NCBI GenBank assembly: GCA_023400055.1
Contig: JAEXFN010000045.1
Location: 73,154 to 137,153 of the forward strand
DNA: 64,000 nucleotides
From: Bacillota bacterium
Lineage (GTDB): Bacteria > Bacillota > UBA4882 > UBA8346
Direction of reading: 5' to 3'
The position numbers and the translations under genes were made by a program. Below, piece by piece: positions 1 through 8,536 of this stretch. The notes under the pieces were generated by a model. That model saw only the letters and a program-made list of their open reading frames with translations, did no database searches and was not told the origin of the DNA. Position 1 is the stretch's first letter; each line of letters begins with the position of its first letter.

Positions 1-74
1 CTAACGGCAATACTTTGAATCGCATCTTTCAACTTCCCTCCCTTTTGTTTTGACCCTCGGAACAACCGAATCAA
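1..74 (-). CDS. 5' end of a gene leaving the left edge (unidentified)
   Basis: A near-perfect Shine-Dalgarno GGAGGTGAT (minus strand, positions 90-82) is followed after 7 nt by a TTG. The frame from it stays open to the window edge and reads MIRLFRGSKQKGGKLKDAIQ and onward, a basic N-terminus. A second possible start is the ATG at 25-23 (MRFKVLPL) behind GGGAGGGAAG in another frame. Only one can be right, and the visible part is too short to name a product. The gene would be transcribed leftwards, away from the repeat array at 402-622. Confidence 0.4.
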   Translation of the reverse strand, partial: MIRLFRGSKQKGGKLKDAIQSIAV

Positions 75-401
75 CCGCGCTATCACCTCCATTAACAATT
101 ATTTTACCGTTTCTTTTTACCTAAAAAGAAAAAGTAATTTATAAGAAAGTCCTCATTCGATTCGCGCCGTCTCCTCTTTTATAAAGCGTATTTAAATTTG
201 GTAGATTAATTACGGGTTCAAGCCAGCGGTTAACTTCTCGCTTAGGAACGGGGATTTTATACTCTTTAAACAAGGAAAACAAGGAATTTTTCACAATACT
301 ATTTCTTATTCTGTAAAAAGTAAAATATTCCTTCTTTGCTAAAAAATTTTTTTATCTCGGACTCAACTTTCGCAGTTCGAATTTGGAGATTAAGTTGACA
401 A

Positions 402-622
402 AAGAGCCCATTCAGTGACTGAATGAACTTTCTCAGTAACTAAACAGACTCTTTCAATAACTAAGTGGGCTCTCTCAGTAACTAAACGATCTCTCTCAGT
501 AACAAAATGGGCTTTTTCAGTAACAAAATAAGTTCTTTCAGTAACTAAACGAGCTCTTTCAATAACTAAATGAGCTCATTCAGTAACTAAACGAGCTCTC
601 TCAGTAACTAAAAGAAGGAAGC
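402..622. repeat. 21-bp tandem array 1 (ten units, CAGTAACTAAACGAGCTC type)
   Basis: Ten copies run in exact 21-bp phase: the C of the CAGTAAC/CAATAAC core falls at 413, 434, 455, 476, 497, 518, 539, 560, 581 and 602. The best units read CAGTAACTAAACGAGCTCTT plus one T and contain the palindrome GAGCTC. The first unit forms a hairpin, CATTCAG-TGA-CTGAATG. The array ends about 70 nt past the stop of the minus-strand aminopeptidase gene (688), so transcripts of that operon would run into it. The rest of the 75-636 gap is AT-rich and shows no other gene. The unit is a relative of the one at 50.4 and 51.2 kb. Confidence 0.9.
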
Positions 623-687
623 TGGTTTTAGACTGTTTGTCGATGTATCTTTCTATTTTACTTTTAATGCTTATGGATCAATCGTTC

Positions 688-1644
688 TCATCCAATCAGG
701 AACATTCCATGCTTGATTATCATCTGATCATCGATGTAGAGATCCGGCGCCAGAATAATCCCATCCATATGACAGTCCGCCTTGATCGTACCCCCGAACG
801 AGGTATTGGTCCCAAAGGCGATGTGAACCGAACCGAAGACTTTCTCGTCTTCCAAAATGGTGCCACTGATCCGTGCTTTGTGATTCGTCCCGATGCCAAG
901 CTCTCCAAGGCTGGAGTTCCTTTCATTGGCGAAAAGCACTCCGAGCTTCTCGGCGCCTCTCCCCTGCAACTCGACCAAGCGACCGTTGACAATCTTAACG
1001 AAGAGTGGCTCCGCCAATTTCCCTATCCCCACCATGCTGCCGTCGATGATCATTTCCCCATTGGCTGTGCCTTCTACGGGTGCGATATAGGCCTCCCCGG
1101 AAGGCAGATTGCCGGATGTCCCGGGCTGTTGATAGACGCCTGTGCTGGGGATCCCCTTGCGCTGCGAAATACTCATGGTAAGGGTATAACCATCCTTAAC
1201 GATCTTCGCGGTTTCGCCCCGCGTCAACAATTCGGTGATTTTTAAAGTCAATTTCTCTACCTGGCGGTAATCAGCGGTTATCGGACCTTCTGAAAACATA
1301 TCCGCCGTAATTCCGGGCATCGTGGCCACCCTCGCCCCTTTTTGGACCGCGTTGATTCGGGCATTGGTGTGGGTCAGGGAAGCCGTCGTGGGACAAATAA
1401 CCACATTCGCTTCTGCCATGGCCTTGGCAACCGGTGCCGGGGGTTCGGCCCCATGAACTTCTCCCGGTTCGGTAATGATTAACACCGCTTCAGCCTTCAT
1501 CTGTTGAGCGACCCGATAAAGGGCATAACCCATTTCATACTTGATATCGTCAGTGACGATCAGGACGCTCTCCCCGGGTTTCACGGCCAGACAGTCATTT
1601 AATACGATTTTACTTCCTTTTTCCAAATCCATCCTGTGCTCCAT
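688..1644 (-). CDS. M29 family aminopeptidase (leucyl aminopeptidase, AmpS/PepS type)
   Basis: Predicted cytoplasmic metallo-aminopeptidase of 318 residues, close to but slightly shorter than AmpT/AmpS enzymes. The C-terminal third has the family's conserved metal-site pattern: GELGIGTN, then LEDEKVFGSVHIAFG, then FGG and DCHMDGII. It would release N-terminal residues from imported peptides. It is the last gene of a five-gene minus-strand operon and starts 2 nt after the AroM-like gene. Two starts are possible: the one given, behind GGGG, or ATG at 1632 (MDLEKG), which has GGAG at 6 nt and may be the true start. No terminator hairpin is visible downstream; the 21-bp array 1 follows instead. 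Confidence 0.85.
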   Translation of the reverse strand: MEHRMDLEKGSKIVLNDCLAVKPGESVLIVTDDIKYEMGYALYRVAQQMKAEAVLIITEPGEVHGAEPPAPVAKAMAEANVVICPTTASLTHTNARINAVQKGARVATMPGITADMFSEGPITADYRQVEKLTLKITELLTRGETAKIVKDGYTLTMSISQRKGIPSTGVYQQPGTSGNLPSGEAYIAPVEGTANGEMIIDGSMVGIGKLAEPLFVKIVNGRLVELQGRGAEKLGVLFANERNSSLGELGIGTNHKARISGTILEDEKVFGSVHIAFGTNTSFGGTIKADCHMDGIILAPDLYIDDQMIIKHGMFLIG

Positions 1645-1646
1645 TT

Positions 1647-2321
1647 TTACCCCAACATTTCTCCGATAATCCTAGCGATGAAAGTCCTCGGAAGGATAAC
1701 AGGCTTTTGCGTGATTTCACTGACTAATTTCTTCATAGCCCCGGTATAACCGATGCAATCCATGACAATTAGATCCAGATCTTTATCCTTAAGAGAATTA
1801 GCGGCACGAACTACCTCCCGGAGATCTCCATATGGCGAACCGGCGACTGCTTCAACCACGGGCACGCTTTCGGCCCAAATCGCTTTGGATTGGGCGAGCT
1901 GCTCCCGGTCCGGATTGATCACTCCGATCCTCCCGCGCGAGGCCAGCTTTGACACCACTGCATGCAGGAGTGGCTGGGGATAAATGAGTGGTTTCGTTGC
2001 TTGAAATTGGCAGGGAAATTTTCCGGTGCAGATCAATACGATCAATTCCACCCGCTCAGCTTCCAATCGTGTGATGCAACTTTGAATTCGTGGAAGGATA
2101 TGGGCTTCTCCCATCTTCACTGAACTGCCGTCATTGAGTCTTGAAACCAAAATCAGATCGCCCGATCGCGGATTCAATTCCCCGATTTGGGCCGCGGTCA
2201 ATCCGTCCAAGGCTCCGGCTTGCAAGACATCAATATCCGGCCCCAAGATGGCTTCCATCTCTGGTACCACGTCGTCGCGGGGGGACTGTCCGATGGTTAC
2301 AACTCCTACTTTAGGATTCAT
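1647..2321 (-). CDS. AroM-like family protein
   Basis: Protein of 224 residues resembling the AroM family (Asp/Glu racemase-like Rossmann fold; biochemical role not established). It opens MNPKVGVVTIGQSPRDDVVP, the family's signature N-terminus, and has LIVLICTGKFPC and LDLIVMDCIGYT segments, each with a Cys that could sit in a racemase-like active site. The start at 2321 is chosen because GGAG lies 9 nt upstream; the frame opens further but without a ribosome site. AroM-like genes beside DUF1177 and amidohydrolases recur in Bacillota peptide clusters as far as I recall, so a role in amino-acid or peptide metabolism is inferred. Confidence 0.75.
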   Translation of the reverse strand: MNPKVGVVTIGQSPRDDVVPEMEAILGPDIDVLQAGALDGLTAAQIGELNPRSGDLILVSRLNDGSSVKMGEAHILPRIQSCITRLEAERVELIVLICTGKFPCQFQATKPLIYPQPLLHAVVSKLASRGRIGVINPDREQLAQSKAIWAESVPVVEAVAGSPYGDLREVVRAANSLKDKDLDLIVMDCIGYTGAMKKLVSEITQKPVILPRTFIARIIGEMLG

Positions 2322-2450
2322 GTGTTCATCTCCAGTATCATTTCCTCTATGCAACCACATTGATCCTCAGTGGCTATGATTTGCGAAAATAACGAACGCT
2401 TCACCGTTTTTTACAAAGCATGGAATTCAAACAATGTCGTTGCCTATGGA

Positions 2451-3383
2451 TCACTTTCCCAGTGTTTGAAGGTGGTTCATCGGCCCATATTTGGCAATGA
2501 TTCTTTGAAATTCTTCACAATCGTAAAATTGACATTTCCCTTCCCCATAAGCTTTGGCTGCCTCCAGTACAAACCGTGCCGCCGCTTCCATATCGCTGAA
2601 GTGACTGGCGCCGGTGGCGCATCCGGGTACGGGTACCTCAGTGGTGATCGCCACTCCGACTACCGAAGCTTTGGTGGCCGTCGCCGGTTGCATGATGCTG
2701 TTAAGATGGTAAAGATCATTGCCATAGGGCGTGATATCCTGGGTCGATATGGCGAATACATGAGGCAGCCTTCCCGTCGCATATTGCATGATTTCCAAAA
2801 GATCTTCGCTTACTTTCAGGATATACCCTTCTTTGACTGTCGGAGAGATGGCGAAACCCCTGGTATTGATGATCCGGTTTCCTTTGGTCGTATCGATGGA
2901 CAGGATATCGTCAAGTTCTCCGTTGACTTCTTCGCGATTGACTACCGCCATATCGACGGGAGAGCCCATAAAAGGCACTGGTTCATGGGGTTGAGTGGGT
3001 GCGTCGGGACAGATATGGGTGCAGATCACCACATCTCCCCGGAGGTAATCGCCTTTTTGCTGCATATCCAGGAGTTTCAAAGCTACAGTGAGTGCAACCA
3101 AGGCACCATCGCCGTCCGAGACCATGCCGATCTTGGCCGGCCGGGCGCCTAACCCCCCCAACCTTCCCAAAATTCCGAGGGTCGGCGCGGTCATTCCTTT
3201 CACTTTGCCCTTCGCTCCCGGGATCCGTATTTTTATAAAATCGGTACTGCCGGAATTTCCAGTGATTTTTTTTACAGTGACATCCCGCGCCCCGCAAGAC
3301 TCAAAAAAATTCTTGAGGCTAATTCCGTCAGCGTCGGGCCGATCGATGAGTTCATAGATCTCCATCATCTGTTTTAATAGCAT
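2451..3383 (-). CDS. DUF1177 family protein
   Basis: 310 residues, recognised as DUF1177, an uncharacterised family. Conserved-looking stretches include the Gly-rich GILGRLGGLGARPAKIGMVS, the segment VICTHICPDAPTQPHEPVPF with two Cys and two His, and a C-terminal GCATGASH. Such His/Cys/Asp-rich loops suggest a metal-dependent hydrolase or a deacylase-like fold, but that is only inference. ATG start with GGGAG about 10 nt upstream. It lies between an amidohydrolase and an AroM-like gene in a peptide-utilisation operon, with a 129-nt gap before the AroM gene. Confidence 0.75.
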   Translation of the reverse strand: MLLKQMMEIYELIDRPDADGISLKNFFESCGARDVTVKKITGNSGSTDFIKIRIPGAKGKVKGMTAPTLGILGRLGGLGARPAKIGMVSDGDGALVALTVALKLLDMQQKGDYLRGDVVICTHICPDAPTQPHEPVPFMGSPVDMAVVNREEVNGELDDILSIDTTKGNRIINTRGFAISPTVKEGYILKVSEDLLEIMQYATGRLPHVFAISTQDITPYGNDLYHLNSIMQPATATKASVVGVAITTEVPVPGCATGASHFSDMEAAARFVLEAAKAYGEGKCQFYDCEEFQRIIAKYGPMNHLQTLGK

Positions 3384-3419
3384 GATTAAGCCACTCCCTA
3401 GATAGTTTGTAGGTTCAAC

Positions 3420-4571
3420 TTATAAAGCTTCGTAGACGAGATCGCCATTAATGAAGGTCATTAAAACCTTGGTCCTGATCTTCAAAGGCTCGCCATCCAG
3501 CACGATTAGATCGGCGTCTTTTCCCTCCCGGATGCTACCCACCCGGGCATCGATTCCCAGCGCTTTGGCAGGATTGATCGTAATCGCTTTCAAAGCCTCA
3601 TAATATTCCATTCCTTCTTTAACAGCAATCCCGGCGCAAGCAGGTAAGAAGTGAGCCGGAACATCCGGATGGTCGGTAATTAAACAGATCAGGGCTCCCG
3701 CTCTCAAAAAGATCAGCGGAGCTTTGGGGTCCCGCTCAACCAATTCCGGGCTTGAATTATCGATCCAGTATGGGCCGAGCATTACCGGAATGTTGCGCGA
3801 AACGATCTGTTCAGCGATTAAGTGACCTTCCGTACAGTAATCCAATATAATGCGCAGTCCGAACTCTTCCGCGATTTCAATCGCAGTCAATATATCCTGC
3901 AAGCGGTGGGCGGCGATCCTTAACGGCGCTTCCAAAGCAAAAACCGACTTTAAAGCTTCATGCTTCATATTAAATTTAGAGAAGTCAACAGTTCTATCCT
4001 TCAAAGTTTGATCACGATAAATGCGAGCCTCTTGCAATGTTTTGCGCAATAAATATGCCTCGGCCATTCTGGACATGGGCATGGCAATTGTATCGAAATT
4101 GGCTCGTTTCGGGGAATCGCCCAAGTTGACACTGAAAGCCGCCCCATCTTTCAGCAGCATTTGTCGGGGATTTCCCCCCGACATCTTTAAAATACAGGTT
4201 TGTCCGCCGATCACGTTCGCCTTGCCCGGACTTATCGCCGCAGTTGTCACACCGACCTGCAATGCTTCCTGAAAACTTCGATCCCGGATATTGACGCCAT
4301 CGATCGCCCTGAGCTGAGGAGTGACGGGGTCCGTCACCTCATTCAAGTCATTGCCCTCAAAGGCCATCCCATTCTCCACCAGTCCCAGGTGGGAGTGTCC
4401 ATCAATCAAACCGGGCATGACCAGATTATTTTTAACGTCAATGATTCTCGCGCCACTTTCCGCGATCTCGGCGTCAATTGCGGCGATTTTGCCGTCTTTG
4501 ATTAAAATGTCGCCGGATTGAATCGGCTGATTTTCCATGGTGCAGATCCGACAATTTTTCAGAAGGAGCAA
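3420..4571 (-). CDS. Amidohydrolase (imidazolonepropionase-like), divergent paralogue
   Basis: Member of the metal-dependent amidohydrolase superfamily. It shows GLIDGHSHLG with the HxH pair on the first barrel strand, APLRIAAHRLQD, LDYCTEGHL, CLITDHPD and the C-terminal GKDADLIVLDGEP. Start chosen at TTG 4571, which has AGGAGGGG 8 nt upstream and overlaps the end of the preceding gene by 13 nt. Compared with its neighbour at 4559-5740, the EHCTEGH motif is changed to DYCTEGH, so one candidate metal-ligand His is Tyr here. It probably hydrolyses a cyclic amide, N-acyl amino acid or dipeptide; substrate unknown. Confidence 0.8.
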   Translation of the reverse strand: MLLLKNCRICTMENQPIQSGDILIKDGKIAAIDAEIAESGARIIDVKNNLVMPGLIDGHSHLGLVENGMAFEGNDLNEVTDPVTPQLRAIDGVNIRDRSFQEALQVGVTTAAISPGKANVIGGQTCILKMSGGNPRQMLLKDGAAFSVNLGDSPKRANFDTIAMPMSRMAEAYLLRKTLQEARIYRDQTLKDRTVDFSKFNMKHEALKSVFALEAPLRIAAHRLQDILTAIEIAEEFGLRIILDYCTEGHLIAEQIVSRNIPVMLGPYWIDNSSPELVERDPKAPLIFLRAGALICLITDHPDVPAHFLPACAGIAVKEGMEYYEALKAITINPAKALGIDARVGSIREGKDADLIVLDGEPLKIRTKVLMTFINGDLVYEAL

Positions 4572-5740
4572 TGAGCACTCCCCTCCTCTCCACAACTGAC
4601 GGCATTTCGATAGACAATCTTGCCGTTGATCAAAGTCATCCTGACCGTGGTTAAGGTTTCGAGAGGATCACCGTCGAAGATCGCAATGTCCGCATCTTTG
4701 CCCGGTTCAATGCTACCGACCCGATGATCGATCCCCAGAGCTCTGGCAGGATTAATCGTCAAAGCGCGCAACGCTTCAGCGTCATCCAGCCCGTTTTTCC
4801 GAAGGTATCCCGCGGAAATTGTGAGATATTTGCAATTTTCAAATGGATGATCCGAGATGATCGAGACCAGCATTCCCGCCTCGGCCAGGATTGCCGCGTT
4901 TTTCAGAGTCGCGTTCCTGGTCTCGATTTTGGTCCTGAAAATGCCGCTCGGACCGATCATGACCGGTATCCTCCGTCCCTTCAGGAAATCTACAATCAAG
5001 TGGCCTTCGGTACAATGTTCAAGGGTTAACCGCAATCCGAATTCCTCGGCGATACTGACCGCAGTCATGATGTCATCCGCTCGGTGAGCATGGACCTTTA
5101 ACGGTATTTCACCTTTGAAGACTGGTATGAAAGCTTCCAGGTCCAGATCGTCAGCGGCCGGCAGATTCCGCTTTTTTTGTTGAAAATACAATTGGGCCCG
5201 GTGTAAGGCTTCTCTCACCAACGCCGCTGTGGCCATTCTGGAACTGGGCGATAATTTTTGTTGAGCATAAACCCGTTTGGGATTTTCACCAAAAGCCATC
5301 TTCAAGGCGGCGGGAGACTTGACCAACATCTCTGCTCTGGTCTTTCCGTATGTTTTAATGATGGCGCATTGTCCTCCGATGACATTGCCGCTCCCCGGTG
5401 CAATCATGGCCGTAGTGATACCGGAGCGATAAGCATCGTAAAAGGCCCTATCCCGCGGGTTCAAAGCATCGATGATTCGCAGGCCCGGTGTCGCGGGGGT
5501 GACGCATTCATTGGCGTCGTTGCCATTATGATCCAGAGTCCAGGTTCCGATGTGACTATGCGCGTCAATCAGGCCCGGCAGTACCAGCGCGCCCTCCAAA
5601 TCATACGATTCACCCATTCCGAAACCAAACTCAATCGCCGAACTTACCGCTTTTATCTTCGCGCCCTCTATCAAGATATCTCCGGACTCGAAACATCCGG
5701 TATACACATTAAAGATCTGACCTTTTTTTAATAAGATCAT
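4559..5740 (-). CDS. Amidohydrolase (imidazolonepropionase-like)
   Basis: First gene of the five-gene minus-strand operon; 393 residues from the ATG at 5740 (MILLKKGQIF), which has a GAGAGG site upstream. All metal-binding landmarks of the superfamily are present: GLIDAHSHIG (HxH), KVHAHRADD, LEHCTEGHL and SIISDHP, then the C-terminal GKDADIAIFDGDP that closes the small beta domain. Predicted cytoplasmic hydrolase acting on amide bonds, plausibly in imported peptides or modified amino acids. The two amidohydrolases are clear paralogues and look like a tandem duplication that then diverged. Confidence 0.85.
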   Translation of the reverse strand: MILLKKGQIFNVYTGCFESGDILIEGAKIKAVSSAIEFGFGMGESYDLEGALVLPGLIDAHSHIGTWTLDHNGNDANECVTPATPGLRIIDALNPRDRAFYDAYRSGITTAMIAPGSGNVIGGQCAIIKTYGKTRAEMLVKSPAALKMAFGENPKRVYAQQKLSPSSRMATAALVREALHRAQLYFQQKKRNLPAADDLDLEAFIPVFKGEIPLKVHAHRADDIMTAVSIAEEFGLRLTLEHCTEGHLIVDFLKGRRIPVMIGPSGIFRTKIETRNATLKNAAILAEAGMLVSIISDHPFENCKYLTISAGYLRKNGLDDAEALRALTINPARALGIDHRVGSIEPGKDADIAIFDGDPLETLTTVRMTLINGKIVYRNAVSCGEEGSAHCSF

Positions 5741-5848
5741 CTCGGATACCTCTCTCCAAAGTTGCTGGCAAAGATCGAGCTTTACCAAAACGCTCCGCGC
5801 CCGTAAAATTTTTTTAATTATAAACCCGCCATCAGGCAAAGTAAATTA

Positions 5849-5861
5849 TGACAATCTGTCA
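5849..5861. promoter_or_regulatory. Palindrome TGACA-ATC-TGTCA in a divergent promoter region
   Basis: The 220-bp gap between the amidohydrolase operon (left) and the M20 hydrolase (right) must hold both promoters. It contains a perfect TGACA-N3-TGTCA inverted repeat, and a TATAAT lies 25 bp further right (5886-5891) without a good -35 partner. It may be an operator for a regulator shared by both transcripts, possibly the PucR-type protein at 13.3 kb. The evidence is the symmetry alone. Confidence 0.3.
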
Positions 5862-5960
5862 AAATCGGGGCCGATCTTTTGGCATTATAATAAAGGAAAT
5901 TGAAATTGACTGCTCGAAAGGCTTAATATTTCTATTTGATCAAGTTACGGAGGTAATCTC

Positions 5961-7223
5961 ATGCAAACTGCCGAACAAAAACAAAGACTATGGAATGGAA
6001 TCGATCGGGAAAATGATAAACTGATCAAGCTTTGTTGTGATCTCATCTCAATCAACAGCGAAAACCCTCCCGGCAACATGGAAGACATCACCCAATTTAT
6101 CGGTGATTACCTCCAAAAGAACGGCATTCCATATGAAGTCATTCGTCCGGTCCCCGATAGACCCAATATTGTGGCGCGCATCGGTAAACCGGGCGGTAAA
6201 ACCTTGATACTCAACGGTCATTCCGATGTCGTGCCGGTGGGAGATAAAAGCAGATGGAACTTTGATCCCTTCTCCGGCAAAGTGGAAAACGGCCAAATCT
6301 TGGGCAGGGGAACCTCCGACATGAAAGGCGGTATCGCCGGCATCCTCTTTGCCGTGGCCATGGTGATGAGAGAAAAAATCGAGCTGGACGGCCAAGTCAT
6401 CCTGACGATCGTGCCGGATGAAGAAATCAGCGGCGATAAGGGAACCAAATGGCTGGTCGAAACCTATGGTCTCAGGGCTGACGCCTGTGTGGTCGCTGAA
6501 CCTACCGAAATCAACAATTGTGAAATCGGGCAGCGCGGCACGCTTTGGTTGAAGCTGACCGCTACAGGAACCAGTGCCCACGGAAGCCTTTGCCCTTATG
6601 TCGGGGACAACGCCATCGTTAAGCTGATAAAGGTCATCGAACGATTGGACGAACTCAAAGAGTTGCGCGCTGTCTATCCGGAGAATATCCAGCCGGTCAT
6701 GAATGATTCCAAAAAGATGGCGGCGGCGAAATTGAAGAAGCCCGGCGCAGAAAATGTCCTGGACCATATCACAGTCAATGTCGGCACCATCCATGGCGGA
6801 ATCAAAACCAATGTAGTTCCCGATTTTGCCCAAGCGGATATCGATATTCGGATCCCTATCGGTATTACTACTGACATGGTAATCGAAAAGCTGAACGCGA
6901 TAATAAACGATCTGAGTCTGAAAGGGGTATCCTACGAGCACCCCTGGCGATCCGAGCCGAATTATACCGATGCAGCGGCGGATATCGTCGAAACCCTCTC
7001 CCACAATGTGCACGAAGTAAGCGGAGTCGAACTGGCCCGAACCTACCAATGGGCCTCCAGCGATGCCCGTTATTTTCGTTACGCCGGTATTCCGACCATG
7101 CAGTATGGTCCTTCCAATACCGAGGGCATCCATACTTATAACGAAACGGTGGATATCGCTGACTTGATCACAGCAGCCAAGGTATATGCCGGGACCATTC
7201 TTGAATTTTTGAATGAGCACTGA
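5961..7223 (+). CDS. M20 family ArgE/DapE-type metallo-hydrolase
   Basis: 420 residues, a normal length for the family; ATG with CGGAGG 11 nt upstream. The di-zinc M20 motifs are all visible: LILNGHSDVVPVG (His87, Asp89), GRGTSDMKGG (bridging Asp120), VPDEEISG (catalytic Glu154 and ligand Glu155), VVAEPTE (Glu180) and a late EGIHTYNE His. The middle domain is the usual dimerisation insert. It is a cytoplasmic deacylase or dipeptidase of the acetylornithine deacetylase/succinyl-diaminopimelate desuccinylase group. The neighbours point to peptide or acyl-amino-acid breakdown rather than arginine or lysine synthesis. It is transcribed divergently from the amidohydrolase operon. Confidence 0.88.
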   Translation: MQTAEQKQRLWNGIDRENDKLIKLCCDLISINSENPPGNMEDITQFIGDYLQKNGIPYEVIRPVPDRPNIVARIGKPGGKTLILNGHSDVVPVGDKSRWNFDPFSGKVENGQILGRGTSDMKGGIAGILFAVAMVMREKIELDGQVILTIVPDEEISGDKGTKWLVETYGLRADACVVAEPTEINNCEIGQRGTLWLKLTATGTSAHGSLCPYVGDNAIVKLIKVIERLDELKELRAVYPENIQPVMNDSKKMAAAKLKKPGAENVLDHITVNVGTIHGGIKTNVVPDFAQADIDIRIPIGITTDMVIEKLNAIINDLSLKGVSYEHPWRSEPNYTDAAADIVETLSHNVHEVSGVELARTYQWASSDARYFRYAGIPTMQYGPSNTEGIHTYNETVDIADLITAAKVYAGTILEFLNEH

Positions 7224-7328
7224 AAACCGTCCGGCTTTGATGGTCCAATCAATTCAATAAAACACGGGGCTGTCGTAAAATGAACATGCAAGTTCAGTTT
7301 GTGGCAGTCCCTTTTGATGATTCCGGAC

Positions 7329-7537
7329 CATCGAAAACCTCCGCCTGATCCTCCGAAACCCAACGCACTTCTTCCGAAGGCCTTGGCAGACCTGGCGAAA
7401 TTCCCGGACGATCTTCCAAACCCTCCGACGCGCCTTCCGATGACGCGGCGGTTCTTCCGGAGTCTTTGACGGTTCTGCCAAACGTTCCGGAAAGACCGCC
7501 AAAGTTTCCGGAAGAACGTCCAAAGACTTCGGCTCGA
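7329..7537. repeat. 21-bp tandem array 2 (ten units, CTTCCGAAA type)
   Basis: Units begin at 7329, 7350, 7371, 7392, 7413, 7434, 7454, 7475, 7496 and 7517. All steps are 21 bp except one of 20. The first 8-9 bases (CTTCCGAAA, CTTCCAAAC, CTTCCGGAG and so on) are best conserved, the rest varies, and TTCCGGAA palindromes recur in the right half. The array fills the gap between two converging genes, ending 33 nt before the stop of the ABC ATPase gene at 7571. An imperfect hairpin near 7270-7307 lies between it and the M20 gene end. The frames open across the array are by-products of a period divisible by three. Confidence 0.8.
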
Positions 7538-7570
7538 CGCGCGAGGACTGGTGCGACACCCTCGCTTTTT

Positions 7571-8536
7571 TTAAAACAAATGACAAGCAACCTTATGCCC
7601 GGTTTCAACCTCTTTTAACTCCGGCGTAACCAGCCCGCATTTTTCCATGCAAGAATGGCAGCGGGTATGGAACAAACATCCTTCCAACGAGCCAAGCGGA
7701 CTTGGCACATCGCCGCTGAGCAAAACCCTTTCCTTATTTTCCATTGGCGATTCTGCGGGTATGGATGAAAACAGGGCCTTCGTGTAAGGGTGAAGGGGAT
7801 TTCGGTATATATCCCTTGCTTCCCCCGACTCCACAATTTTGCCCAAATACATCACTAACAGGCTATCGCTCAAATACTTAACCACGCTCAAATCGTGCGA
7901 AACAAAAAGATAGGTCAGTTTCAGTCTGTCTTGAAGTTCCCGCAACAGATTGATCACTTGCGCCTGAATCGAGACGTCCAGGGCGGAAACCGGTTCGTCG
8001 CAGATTACCAGTTCGGGATTTAATGCCAGCGCTCTCGCGATATTGATCCGCTGCCGTTGGCCTCCGGAAAACTCATGCGGATACCGGCTGGCATGATAGT
8101 AATCGAGCCCGACGATCTTTAGCAGGTCCTGCATCCGTTGGTCCCGTTCCTTTGGGGTACCGACGCTATGGATGACCAATGGCTCCTTGATCAAAAAACC
8201 AGCGGTTTTCCGAGGATCGAGCGATGAATACGGATCCTGAAAAACCATCTGTACGGTTTTGCGGACCGATTTCATTTCATTGCGATTTAAATGAGTGATC
8301 TCCCGGCCGTGAATTTTAATCGAACCGGAAGTCGGTTCTAAGAGTTTGGTGATGAGTCTGGCCACCGTTGATTTACCGCAGCCGGATTCGCCGATCAGCC
8401 CCACAGTTCTTCCTTTGGGAATTTCAAACGTAATATCATCGACCGCTCGCAGGCAAGCGGCTTTCTCTCTCAATCCTCCCGAATTCACGAAGAAATACTT
8501 CCTTAAGTTATTCACTTCAAGAATCGCTTCACTCAT
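7571..8536 (-). CDS. Dipeptide/oligopeptide ABC transporter ATP-binding protein (DppF/OppF type)
   Basis: Second ATPase of the peptide importer; 321 residues from the ATG at 8536, which has GGAGGAGGGTGA upstream and overlaps the stop of the preceding ATPase in an ATGA junction. Walker A GESGCGKST, Q-loop MVFQDPYSSLDPR, signature FSGGQRQR, Walker B VICDEP and the switch His in VSHDL are intact. The C-terminal region with several Cys (CLFHTRCHSCMEKCG) is the oligopeptide-transporter C-terminal domain, where some relatives carry an Fe-S cluster. It energises import by the permease pair at 9.6-11.5 kb. Confidence 0.92.
   Translation of the reverse strand: MSEAILEVNNLRKYFFVNSGGLREKAACLRAVDDITFEIPKGRTVGLIGESGCGKSTVARLITKLLEPTSGSIKIHGREITHLNRNEMKSVRKTVQMVFQDPYSSLDPRKTAGFLIKEPLVIHSVGTPKERDQRMQDLLKIVGLDYYHASRYPHEFSGGQRQRINIARALALNPELVICDEPVSALDVSIQAQVINLLRELQDRLKLTYLFVSHDLSVVKYLSDSLLVMYLGKIVESGEARDIYRNPLHPYTKALFSSIPAESPMENKERVLLSGDVPSPLGSLEGCLFHTRCHSCMEKCGLVTPELKEVETGHKVACHLF

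Noticed and set aside
637..1245. 202-codon plus-strand open frame over the M29 aminopeptidase gene
   Set aside because: Antisense to a conserved enzyme; no homology recognisable and no ribosome site.
6048..7220. 390-codon open frame on the minus strand across the M20 hydrolase gene
   Set aside because: It is antisense to a gene with all catalytic motifs intact, has no recognisable domain and no ribosome site; a codon-bias shadow.
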